DNA of 64,000 nt from Tubulanus polymorphus (Eukaryota; Nemertea; Palaeonemertea; Tubulaniformes; Tubulanidae): the NCBI RefSeq assembly GCF_964204645.1, contig NW_027437435.1:116836-180835 (forward strand), in the 5' to 3' direction. The stretch's first letter is position 1. The number at the start of each line of letters is the position of its first letter. The notes beneath the pieces are model-generated. The model saw only the letters and a program-made list of their open reading frames with translations. It made no database searches and had not been told where the DNA came from. Below are positions 27,411-34,943 of the stretch, one piece after another. A program made the position numbers and the translations under genes.

Positions 27411-28709
27411 GGGTTTCCAAAAGCTTTCCAATATAATAAATCAATTAAATATAATATTCCGGCAATAGATTTTAAGAAAAATATTACATATAAAAATATA
27501 GTTTTAAATTCATTAACTAATTTAGAAATTTATGTTAATGAATCACAGTTTTTTATTTCTAAAATGGAAAATATATTTAATACATATGAAGTTACTTTTA
27601 CTCGAGATGAATATCATATATATAAAGTAAAATCTAATATGAAATATTGGCAGAATCAATTAAATTTTGCTGTTTATTGTGCAACAACAGGATGTGGAAT
27701 TAGTTGGAATGATCATTTAAATAACTTAGATAAAAATTTGAAGTATTCTGATTTAAAATTAATTCACACAATATTTAGATTTCACACATATTTTCAAATC
27801 AGAATAATATTAAATGAATTAGAATGTCCTTTACCCGGGTCTAAATATTTTAAAGAATTGGATAATAATATTAATATATCCAAGTTTTATAAAATATGTA
27901 ATGAATTTAATATAAATATTAATTCCGATTTCAGAGCGCATGGTAAATTGCAAGGTGTTGGTGAACAGTAGGAAATAAAAAGAATTGATTATATGCATAG
28001 AATTGGAGCTTATCATAATTATAAAATTGATAATAATAATGGTTGGGTTAATTTCATTTTAGAAAATGGTGAAGGTTTTACAAAATCAGTTATACAAAGA
28101 ATAAATCAATCTATTAGAATTTATTTGATATGTATTTTAGGCGCTCAAGTTGAAACAAGATCCCCAATAATTGGAAATGATAACACTTCATTCGATGCGC
28201 AGAAACAGTTTAAAGTTTTATTTGAAGATTCAATTCATAATTATAAAAATAGATCGATTCCAGAAAACATTATAAGATATCAAAATTATTTAGATAAATC
28301 TCATGTAAGACTAAATTATTGTATAGGCCCTAATCTATTAATTATTTCTAATGATTTAGTATTAAAGATGGGAAACATAATTGGTTATAATAATCTAATT
28401 AAAACTGCAACAATAAATAATTCATTTGGGTTAAATGATATAAATAAAAAGATTATCACTGCTCCAAAATTAATGGAAGGTGAAAAAAATAAAAAACACA
28501 TTCAATCAACTGAAACTAAAACTAAGAATATTAAATTGGATAATGATTCCAAAATAAAAGATTACAATACATCAGAAAATATAAAAACTGATAAAATTCA
28601 ACATGATATAATTAAAACTGATAATGATAATAAATCACATGAAAATACTAAATTAGCTATAACTTGTATAGGAATTGTAATCGGAGGAATATTATATTTT
28701 AAATTTTAA
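27408..28709 (+). pseudogene. conserved Polinton protein interrupted by one TAG
   Basis: Two collinear pieces in one frame, 27408-27971 (187 codons) and the continuation to 28709 (the second piece opens at ATG 27993, 238 codons), are separated by a single TAG at 27969-27971. Both parts carry signatures I recall from one widespread Polinton protein. The first has FAVYCATTGCGISW, then RFHTYFQIRIIL and ELECPLPG. The second has NGWVNFILENGEGFTK, then QRINQSIRIYLICILGAQ and FDAQKQFKVLFED. A single transmembrane segment is at the extreme C-terminus (about the last 18 residues of the second piece). Only the first piece has a promoter motif. This therefore looks like a nonsense mutation in a virion-associated gene of unknown function. 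The element ends other genes with TAA, TAG and TGA, so codon reassignment is unlikely. Confidence 0.75.
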
Positions 28710-28729
28710 TTTTTTTTATTATATAAATG
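28707..28729 (+). promoter_or_regulatory. TAATTTTTTTT...TATAAATG promoter-start motif
   Basis: TAATTTTTTTTATTATATAAATG; its TAA is the stop codon of the preceding gene. Confidence 0.6.
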
Positions 28730-30166
28730 GAAGTAGAAGGTGTAGAAGATATTGGAATGGATCCTTTTGATGAACCTGGTATAACTGATGAACAACCACC
28801 TGATTTTGATGAAACAAGTTTCAGTAACGAAAATGAAACAGCATATAATTCTAATTTAGCAAGACCTGATACCAATGAATATGTTAATAAAGCACGTTCA
28901 AGATTGGATATTGAAAATGAAAATCCAGATTTAATGAAAAAAGAACTAGAATATGACGAATTAACAGATAAATTCAAACCAATATTAGAAAAATCTGGAT
29001 TCAATATAACAAATAAAGGTGTGAATTATTTAGTAAAAGATTTGAAATATTTAAATGGTGATTATTATTGGCATTTGAAAGATGACTATTATTTTAAGAT
29101 TTCTTCTAATAAAAGTCTTGATAAAATAATAACAAAATCAACTTTTATTAAATTAGAACAATCTAAAATTAAAAAAATCAATAATGATGTTATAACTGAT
29201 GTTACAGAAGAAGAGATAAATCAAAATAGAAGAGAATTTAATCGAAGAAATAATGATTTTTTGAAGATAATTAATGAAAATTTAGAACCAGAAACAATTC
29301 CTAAAGAAGATAAAACTTCCAAAACTAGTAGACCTAATTCAAGAGAAGTTCAAACTGAAAAACTTTTACCGAAGGGATTACTTGATGCAACAGATCAAGA
29401 ATTAGAAGATTTAGATATATTTTCTGATAAAGCAATTAGAGAAATTATTAGTATAAGACTTGCATCTGATAAAATTGCACATAATAAAAGTATAAGAGAT
29501 TTTAAAATTAGAACTTTAGAAAAAGAATTAACTGATAAAAATAAAGAAATAGAACAATTAAAGTCTGATTTAGATCATCAAGTAATTGATGAAATAGAAT
29601 ATAGGCAAAAAGAATTACGTTTAGAAAAAGAAAAAGATGATTTAGAATATAACATAGAATTACAAAAAGAAGAAATTAAATTATTGTTAAAATCATATGA
29701 TTATAATATTAATAGATTAAAAGTTATTTTTAAAGATTTGTTGATTAAACCAAATTCTGAAATATCACTAAAAGACAGAATAAGATTATTATTTAAATTA
29801 GAAGGAATAACAATTCTTTCAATTCTAACAGCTGTAACTATGTTATTCACAACAATAGGTTTAGCAATATCAAATGCTTTGAAATCTACTCCTACTCCCA
29901 ATAAACCAGATAAACCTCCAGGTAATAATTCTATACAAGATAAAGTTAAGGATGGTTTAAAGAAATTAGCAAAATATTTATGGGAACTATCTAAAAAATC
30001 TGCTGCAGCATTGCCAGGAGTTATTGCTTCAATTGTTGGTTTTATATTGAAATCTGCAGGAAACATTATTAACTTTGCTGCTGAACATATTATTTTATTT
30101 TTAATTACGGTTGTAAGTGCTATTATTTTTGGTTTAGTAAATATGATATCAAAAAATATCAAGTAA
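28727..30166 (+). CDS. conserved Polinton coiled-coil/membrane protein, 479 aa
   Basis: A 479-aa protein. The N-terminal 60 residues are acidic and disordered-looking (Asp/Glu/Pro-rich). Residues of about 70-200 are mixed, with YWHLKDDYYFKIS. A long coiled coil follows around 250-335, full of Glu/Lys heptads. The motif LKDRIRLLFKLEGITILSILTAV leads into the first hydrophobic segment (about 360-385). After a Pro-rich linker and a Lys-rich helix come an Ala-rich hydrophobic stretch (AALPGVIASIVGFIL) and a terminal transmembrane segment (LFLITVVSAIIFGLV). The order coiled coil, EG-I-T-ILSILTA, linker, AALPG-I, terminal helix is one I recall from Polinton elements of other hosts; the function is unknown. 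A virion core or membrane-associated role is inferred from its place directly before the major capsid gene. Confidence 0.65.
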   Translation: MEVEGVEDIGMDPFDEPGITDEQPPDFDETSFSNENETAYNSNLARPDTNEYVNKARSRLDIENENPDLMKKELEYDELTDKFKPILEKSGFNITNKGVNYLVKDLKYLNGDYYWHLKDDYYFKISSNKSLDKIITKSTFIKLEQSKIKKINNDVITDVTEEEINQNRREFNRRNNDFLKIINENLEPETIPKEDKTSKTSRPNSREVQTEKLLPKGLLDATDQELEDLDIFSDKAIREIISIRLASDKIAHNKSIRDFKIRTLEKELTDKNKEIEQLKSDLDHQVIDEIEYRQKELRLEKEKDDLEYNIELQKEEIKLLLKSYDYNINRLKVIFKDLLIKPNSEISLKDRIRLLFKLEGITILSILTAVTMLFTTIGLAISNALKSTPTPNKPDKPPGNNSIQDKVKDGLKKLAKYLWELSKKSAAALPGVIASIVGFILKSAGNIINFAAEHIILFLITVVSAIIFGLVNMISKNIK

Positions 30167-30188
30167 ACCATGATAAAAAATAAATAAT

Positions 30189-30210
30189 TAATTTTTTTGT
30201 TAAATAAATG
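30189..30210 (+). promoter_or_regulatory. TAATTTTTTT...TAAATG promoter-start motif of the capsid gene
   Basis: TAATTTTTTTGTTAAATAAATG, in the 41-bp gap before the major capsid gene; nearly identical to the motif at 26496-26517. Confidence 0.65.
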
Positions 30211-31455
30211 AGTGGGAGTTATATAAGCCCTTCCAAGATTTCTAGAATATCTAATGCTATTAAAGCAGAAAGATCACATCATATAATTACTCATAACCCT
30301 TCAAATATTAATCCCGATGAAACTTTATATGTTAGAATTCCTAGATTAACACAAAATACTTTTTATGTTCCAAATAGTATTTATTTATCAGCTGATATAA
30401 AAGTAATCGGTAATAACAATAATTATGTTGTTGATGATGTTGGAAGATATTTGATTAAAAAGTTAACAATAAAGATTGGTCCAGAAACAGTTTTCTCATT
30501 AGATGATTATAATTTATTTATGCATTATAAAGATTTATGGTTAACTAAAGAAAATAGAAATAATATGATATTTCAGGGTATTCAATCAGAAAACCAAAAT
30601 AAATTAAGATCAGAAGCTAATAGCGCAATATTAACAAATGATGTAGATAAATTGATAAAAAGTATATATGGAAGCAAATATAAAATTCCATTAGACTTTG
30701 AATTGATAAATAATAATGCACCTTTATATAAATACGCAATTCAAGAAGATATTATATTTGAGATAACATTTGCTCCTGTAAATGAAATTGTATTATCTAG
30801 CGTTAATAAAGATATGAGTTATAAATTATCGAATATATGTTTAGAATATGATACAGTAACTGATGAAAATATTTCAAGTATAATTCAAACTAAATATAAT
30901 CAAGGGTTTTCATTATTATATGATTATATTGATAAATTTAAAACTGTAACTATTAATGCAAATGATGAAATAATTAATGAGAATATTAACTTTCCTAGAA
31001 GATCTATTAAAGGTATATTAATATTTTTTACTATTGCAACATATTCTAATGGTGCAATAAATGTTGATAATTATTATAATCCTGAAATAACAAAAGTAGA
31101 AATAACTATCGAAGGAATAGCGAATAAAATATTTTGTCAAGGAATGAGAATGATTGATCAATGGCCAGAAATTAAAAAACATTTTATGAATGAAAAAGTA
31201 AAATCATTTGAAAATTGTAATATTAATCAAATTGATTATTATACCGGTAATAAATATGCATTATGGTTAGATTTTAGAACAACAGAGGATAATTCATTAC
31301 ATGGTTCTGGGAAAAAACTACAAAATACAAAAGATGGAATACAATTATTCATGACAAAGAATAAAGGAATCAAAAATTTTAAAATGCATATTTATATTAT
31401 ATCTGACGCGCAATTAAATATTGTAAATTCACAATTAGATAGTATTCAATATTAG
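30208..31455 (+). CDS. MCP: major capsid protein (double jelly-roll type)
   Basis: A 415-aa protein matching the Polinton major capsid pattern. NPSNINPDETLYVRIPRL (30-47) leads into the first beta strands. DDVGRYLIKKLTIKIG (76-91) and the NLFMHYKDLWLTKENRNNM segment (102-120) follow. A KSIYGSKYKIPLDFEL turn (about 151-166), EDIIFEITFAPVNEIV (180-195), LSNICLEYDTVTDE (207-220), and NENINFPRRSIKGILIFFT (257-275) come next. Length is a little below the usual range of these capsids. No signal peptide or membrane segment was seen. In Polintons this protein is predicted to build the icosahedral capsid; here the frame is intact and its spacing (TAATTTTTTT motif before, integrase after) is typical. 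Confidence is high for family, from remembered motifs rather than a search. Confidence 0.82.
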   Translation: MSGSYISPSKISRISNAIKAERSHHIITHNPSNINPDETLYVRIPRLTQNTFYVPNSIYLSADIKVIGNNNNYVVDDVGRYLIKKLTIKIGPETVFSLDDYNLFMHYKDLWLTKENRNNMIFQGIQSENQNKLRSEANSAILTNDVDKLIKSIYGSKYKIPLDFELINNNAPLYKYAIQEDIIFEITFAPVNEIVLSSVNKDMSYKLSNICLEYDTVTDENISSIIQTKYNQGFSLLYDYIDKFKTVTINANDEIINENINFPRRSIKGILIFFTIATYSNGAINVDNYYNPEITKVEITIEGIANKIFCQGMRMIDQWPEIKKHFMNEKVKSFENCNINQIDYYTGNKYALWLDFRTTEDNSLHGSGKKLQNTKDGIQLFMTKNKGIKNFKMHIYIISDAQLNIVNSQLDSIQY

Positions 31456-31464
31456 AAATATAAA

Positions 31465-31488
31465 GTTAAAATTAAGGATATATAAATG
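31465..31488 (+). promoter_or_regulatory. TATATAAATG start motif without T-run, integrase
   Basis: The integrase starts in TATATAAATG but is preceded by GTTAAAATTAAGGA rather than a run of T. It may be a weaker or differently timed variant. Confidence 0.4.
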
Positions 31489-32613
31489 AGTGGTAAAAAA
31501 ACTCCTAATACTAAAGAACAATATTTAAGAAATTTATATTACAACCCTGAGAGTTCGGTTGCTTATTCTTCTACTAAAAATATATGGCGTAAAGTAAAAC
31601 AAGATAAATTAGATAAGATAATCCCACAAAATTTAGTTAAATATAAAGATAAAAATGAATTTATGTTAGAACAACCAACATATACAACACATAAAAAAAT
31701 TGTTAGAAAATATAAAACTCGTAAAACTATGGTAAGTTATGTAGATCAACAGTGGCAAGGAGATTTAATTGATATGAAAAATCTTAAAAAAGATTATAAT
31801 GATTATTGGTGGATATTGAATATAATTGATATTTTTAGTCGTTATGTATGGAGCTTCCCACTTTATAGAAAAGATGCTGCACAAACATCACATGTTTTAA
31901 GAAAATTTCTTTCAGGTGGTAAACTAAAACCAGAAAAAATACAATTTGATGATGGAAAAGAATTTGATAATTCATTAGTTCATGGACTTTTAGATTTTCA
32001 TAATATTAAATATTTTTCAACAAAATCAGATAAAAAAGCAGCAGTTGTTGAACGATTTAATAGAACATTAAGAACAAGAATGTGGAAATATTTTACAGCA
32101 AATAATACTTTGAAATGGATTGATATTTTACCAAAATTGATAGAAGGATATAATAATTCTTATCATTCTTCTATTGGAATGAAACCTATTAATGCTAGAA
32201 AACCTGAAAATGCTGAAATTGTTTGGAATAATTTATATGGAGCATTTCTTATAGATGATTTTGGTGAATCTAAATTTAAAGTTGGTCAAAATGTTAGAAT
32301 TTCTAAGTATAAAAAGATATTTGATAAAGGATACGATCGAAATTTTACTAGGGAAATATATAAAATAAAAAAGGTAATAACAACAAAACCATATGTCTAT
32401 AAATTAGAAGATTTAGATGGTGAAGAAGTTGATGGCTACTTTTACGAAGAAGAATTAAGTTTAACTACTGAAAATCTAGAACAAGAATATAAAATTGAAA
32501 AAGTACTAAAAACAAAAACTGTTAAAAGAAAAAAATATTCTTTAGTAAAATGGGTTGGATGGCCAGATAAATTTAATGAATGGATATTATCAAGTAAAAT
32601 TAAAAATATATAA
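31486..32613 (+). CDS. INT: retroviral-like integrase with C-terminal chromodomain
   Basis: A 375-aa Polinton integrase. The N-terminus has the LYYNPESSVAYSSTKNIWR motif (17-35) seen in Polinton integrases. The RVE catalytic core spans about 88-240: QGDLIDM (Asp93), IQFDDGKEF (Asp155) and VVERFNRTLR (Glu189), giving a DD-x33-E triad. After an SH3-like beta region (about 262-322), residues 335-375 form a chromodomain. Its methyl-lysine cage residues Y335, W356 and W359 lie in EYKIEKVL, LVKW and VGWP, and it ends in FNEWI. The enzyme inserts the element with 6-bp target duplications. The chromodomain could direct insertion to H3K9-methylated chromatin, in agreement with the satellite location. 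Its TAA stop abuts the ATG of the ATPase gene. Confidence 0.95.
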   Translation: MSGKKTPNTKEQYLRNLYYNPESSVAYSSTKNIWRKVKQDKLDKIIPQNLVKYKDKNEFMLEQPTYTTHKKIVRKYKTRKTMVSYVDQQWQGDLIDMKNLKKDYNDYWWILNIIDIFSRYVWSFPLYRKDAAQTSHVLRKFLSGGKLKPEKIQFDDGKEFDNSLVHGLLDFHNIKYFSTKSDKKAAVVERFNRTLRTRMWKYFTANNTLKWIDILPKLIEGYNNSYHSSIGMKPINARKPENAEIVWNNLYGAFLIDDFGESKFKVGQNVRISKYKKIFDKGYDRNFTREIYKIKKVITTKPYVYKLEDLDGEEVDGYFYEEELSLTTENLEQEYKIEKVLKTKTVKRKKYSLVKWVGWPDKFNEWILSSKIKNI

Positions 32614-32616
32614 ATG
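32600..32616 (+). promoter_or_regulatory. TATATAAATG start motif of the ATPase gene
   Basis: AAAATATATAAATG formed by the last codons and TAA stop of the integrase plus the ATPase start; no T-run upstream. The two genes may be co-transcribed. Confidence 0.4.
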
Positions 32617-33222
32617 AATAAGGAATTATTTATATTTGAGTCTCATAATATGTTAATTTCTGGCGTAACAAATTGTGGAAAAACTTATTTTATATTAAAT
32701 TTATTAGAAACTGTTTATGAAAACTATTTTGATAATATAGTATTATTTTGTCCAACATATGAATTTAATCAAACTTATGATAGAAATATTACTAGGAATA
32801 ATAAATTTATTATATTAGATCCTAAAACAGTAAAAGAAAATTTAGATAATTGTATTAAAATAGCAATTGATATTTATAAAGGATCTAATACATTATTTAT
32901 TATTGATGATTGCGCAAATTTACATGATTCTAAAATTAGAGAAAGTGAGTTATGTTATTTAGCTTTCTCTGGGAGACATTTTGGGATAACAACTTGGGTT
33001 TTAAATCAAAAATATAATTCAATTGTTAAAGACTTTAGAGAAAACATTAGATTTCTAGTTTTATTCTACAATAAAGATAGAAAATCAATGAAAAATGCAC
33101 TTGAGGAAAATGATATTATTCCACATGATTTACATAATGAATATATGGATAAGTTGAAAAATATTAAAAGATCAAAATTACTATTTAGATTACAACACCC
33201 ATTTAAATATGAATTTATTTAA
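32614..33222 (+). CDS. ATP: A32-like (FtsK/HerA) genome-packaging ATPase
   Basis: A 202-aa P-loop ATPase of the Polinton packaging family. Walker A is GVTNCGKT (17-24), following the beta strand NMLISG. Walker B is TLFIIDDCAN (93-102), with Asp98 and Asp99. SGRHFGITTWVLNQ (119-132) is the conserved segment after Walker B that is typical of these ATPases, followed by FRENIRFLVLFYNKDR. The length is usual for Polinton ATPases. It is predicted to pump the element's DNA into the preformed capsid. It starts at the base after the integrase stop. The frame is intact. Confidence 0.93.
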   Translation: MNKELFIFESHNMLISGVTNCGKTYFILNLLETVYENYFDNIVLFCPTYEFNQTYDRNITRNNKFIILDPKTVKENLDNCIKIAIDIYKGSNTLFIIDDCANLHDSKIRESELCYLAFSGRHFGITTWVLNQKYNSIVKDFRENIRFLVLFYNKDRKSMKNALEENDIIPHDLHNEYMDKLKNIKRSKLLFRLQHPFKYEFI

Positions 33223-33226
33223 ATTC

Positions 33227-33484
33227 AACTAGCTTGTTAATCTAATTGAATTCTAGTTGAATTCTAGTTATTGGTAGTTGTAACAAAAATCAACTAGATT
33301 TAACAATATTTTAACTAGCTTGTCAATCTAGTCTAATTCTAGTTACATTCTAGTTGAATTCTAGTTGTTAGTAGTTGAAACAAAAATCAACTAGATTTAA
33401 CAAGAAATAAACAAAAACAACAATATTTCAACTAGCTTGTTAATCTAGTTGAATTCTAGTTACATTCTAGTTGAATTCTAGTTG
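33227..33484. repeat. three-copy CTAG-rich direct repeats (iteron-like) between ATPase and next gene
   Basis: The 295-bp gap 33223-33517 has no ORF. It holds three copies of a roughly 55-bp unit (about 33227-33270, 33312-33367, 33429-33484) starting AACTAGCTTGT and ending with repeats of AATTCTAGTTG. Two further copies of CAAAAATCAACTAGATTTAACAA-like sequence lie between them (about 33284-33306, 33381-33403). CTAGTTG and its complement CAACTAG recur throughout, so many short inverted pairs can form. This is the only long non-coding repeat inside the element. It could be an enhancer-like or replication-associated site, a small satellite, or the scar of a lost gene. Confidence 0.8.
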
Positions 33485-33498
33485 CAACATCACACAAT

Positions 33499-33520
33499 TA
33501 ATTTATTTGTTTTATAAATG
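33499..33520 (+). promoter_or_regulatory. TAATTTATTT...TATAAATG promoter-start motif
   Basis: TAATTTATTTGTTTTATAAATG, one mismatch in the T-run compared with the other motifs; directly downstream of the CTAG-rich repeats. Confidence 0.55.
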
Positions 33521-34123
33521 GGAGGTGAAAAGAAAATAAAATCTAAAAATGGTGATGTTCCAATTGAAAAAACTTTAGATGATTTAGGAATAACAGAAAC
33601 AAAATTAACTCCAGATGATGGTGCTTTAAATATTGTTACAACAAATAATAATTATGAATATTATCTTTATTGTAAACATCAATTAGAAATATTAATAGCA
33701 TCTGGAAAATGTAAAAATTTTATCGGTAAAAATTTAACTTATAATGAATTAGATACAATGAAATCAGATGAAATTATTAGATTATTTAAGATTTATGAAG
33801 CCGCGAGAACAGCTAGAATTAATGACGCGATATCAGAAAATGTAGTAAAAGGTTATAGTAAATTATGTAATTATATACTACCAATTGAAGATGAAAATAG
33901 ATTATATTCCGATTTAAAAAATGATTATTTAGTTATGACTGAATTAAATAAATGGATTGGATATTTATCATTTCAATTAGGAGGATTTATGACATTATTA
34001 TCAACTGGTGTTATAACATTTTCAAATATTGAAAGTAAAAATATTTCTATAATAAATGAGCGAAGTGAAAGAAGTGAAGGAATTAACTGTGAAGAAAAAA
34101 CCGAGAACTCAGAAACAAATTGA
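33518..34123 (+). CDS. conserved Polinton protein of unknown function, 201 aa
   Basis: A 201-aa protein. The first 45 residues are charged and probably disordered. A helical region follows with YYLYCKHQLEILIASG, a RLFKIYEAARTARINDAISE segment (about 89-108), KGYSKLCNYILP, and near the end ELNKWIGYLSFQLGGFMTLLSTGVIT with one hydrophobic stretch. The EAARTAR...N-D-A block and the weakly hydrophobic Gly-rich helix resemble a small Polinton protein that usually lies beside the packaging ATPase; its function is unknown. The tail (after about 185) is rich in Ser/Glu and overlaps the next gene by 68 nt in another frame, so that tail may be there only because of the overlap. Confidence 0.6.
   Translation: MGGEKKIKSKNGDVPIEKTLDDLGITETKLTPDDGALNIVTTNNNYEYYLYCKHQLEILIASGKCKNFIGKNLTYNELDTMKSDEIIRLFKIYEAARTARINDAISENVVKGYSKLCNYILPIEDENRLYSDLKNDYLVMTELNKWIGYLSFQLGGFMTLLSTGVITFSNIESKNISIINERSERSEGINCEEKTENSETN
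34035..34058 (+). promoter_or_regulatory. TAATAAATG start motif inside the preceding gene
   Basis: AAAAATATTTCTATAATAAATG lies within the coding sequence of the 201-aa gene and sets the start of the overlapping gene. Confidence 0.4.
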
Positions 34124-34424
34124 ATGGTCTCGACAATTAGGAATTAAATCACAAGAATATAAAAAAGCTGTAAAAGAAAAAATAAGTAATAAAAATGTTA
34201 ATAAAAATGGTGAAAATATTGTTATTTCTACTCCTTCTAATAGTAGAATATTTGATAAATATTTATATTTTACAGTTGGATTTGTAATTGTATTCATTTT
34301 GATTGGGTGTAATTGGTATAAGAAATCAAATAAAATTCATGATATTAGTAATTCTGAACCAACTGCTATCAAAAATGAAAGTACTTCTGAAATTCCAAAA
34401 TTGATAATAAAAAAAATGGATTAA
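34056..34424 (+). CDS. small basic single-pass membrane protein, 122 aa
   Basis: A 122-aa protein overlapping the preceding gene by 68 nt. The N-terminus is very basic: KKKPRTQKQIEWSRQLGIKSQEYKKAVKEK (about 13-42) resembles the KP-R-T-x-x-Q-x-E-W-x-x-x-LG pattern of short Polinton basic proteins. One transmembrane helix lies at about 70-87 (YLYFTVGFVIVFILIGCNW). A short polar tail follows. It may bind DNA or anchor the genome to a membrane or capsid, but no function has been shown. The start is supported by the TAATAAATG motif. Confidence 0.6.
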   Translation: MSEVKEVKELTVKKKPRTQKQIEWSRQLGIKSQEYKKAVKEKISNKNVNKNGENIVISTPSNSRIFDKYLYFTVGFVIVFILIGCNWYKKSNKIHDISNSEPTAIKNESTSEIPKLIIKKMD

Positions 34425-34616
34425 TATTTTAGAAAAAAAGCAAAAAAAAATAATTTTTTTTAATTAATTGAATATTAATTGAATATCTCACTACTTTTGT
34501 CTATCACTGTGTGGTGCTGTTTATGGCACCATCTATGTGGAGCAATTAAATTGTCCAGATAAGTCATTTCGGATTCTAGATATTCATTATTTTTATTAAT
34601 TTATTTTTTTTAAAAT
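34425..34616. other. AT-rich convergent intergenic region
   Basis: 192 bp between the plus-strand 122-aa gene and the minus-strand terminal gene. It contains long A and T runs at both sides, suitable for 3' end formation in both directions, and a short GC-richer patch (about 34500-34560). That patch includes a GGTGCTGTTTATGGCACC inverted repeat (about 34513-34530) that could form a 7-bp-stem hairpin. No ORF was seen. Confidence 0.5.
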
Positions 34617-34943
34617 TTAATCAACAATTTCTAAATCATGATGACCGTCTTCATTTTTCCCATGATATATTATTTTAAATCCTACTAAATCTTTCAATTC
34701 CTCCGTACTCAATGAAACCCATTTATCGGGTAAAAACACTTTAAATTCTCGTGATGTACTAACATTACAGTAGCTTAAATTAGCTGATACTTTCTCTCCA
34801 TATTTAGTTTTTATCTTTTCTAATTTCAATATTTTATGTTCAATTTCTTTTGTAACATCAACTAACTTTTTTATTTCAAATTGTTTTTTTGCTGGTTTTA
34901 TTCTGTTATTTATTGTTGCTAAGAATGCTTTTCTATCTCCCAT
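34617..34943 (-). CDS. small terminal-repeat-linked protein, possible OB-fold, 108 aa
   Basis: A 108-aa protein reading inward from the right end; its ATGGG lies in the terminal repeat and is the mirror image of the POLB start. The sequence has a helix with KKQFEIKKLVDVTKEIEHKI, then alternating strands: KTKYGEKVSANLSY, EFKVFLPDKWVSLS, LVGFKIIYHGK and HHDLEIVD. The T-K-Y-G...L...E-F-x-V-F-L-P-x-x-W pattern recalls short Polinton/large-virus proteins that resemble OB-fold nucleic-acid-binding domains. Being driven by the same promoter as POLB, it could be a replication accessory such as an ssDNA-binding protein, but this is inference. Length is complete and the frame intact. Confidence 0.6.
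   Translation of the reverse strand: MGDRKAFLATINNRIKPAKKQFEIKKLVDVTKEIEHKILKLEKIKTKYGEKVSANLSYCNVSTSREFKVFLPDKWVSLSTEELKDLVGFKIIYHGKNEDGHHDLEIVD

Noticed and set aside
27969-27971. Reassigned TAG codon
   Set aside because: Other genes of the element end in TAG (26935-26937, 31453-31455), TAA and TGA, so the standard code fits.
31486-32613. LTR retrotransposon or retrovirus
   Set aside because: The integrase stands alone without reverse transcriptase, gag or LTRs, and is flanked by Polinton capsid and ATPase genes.
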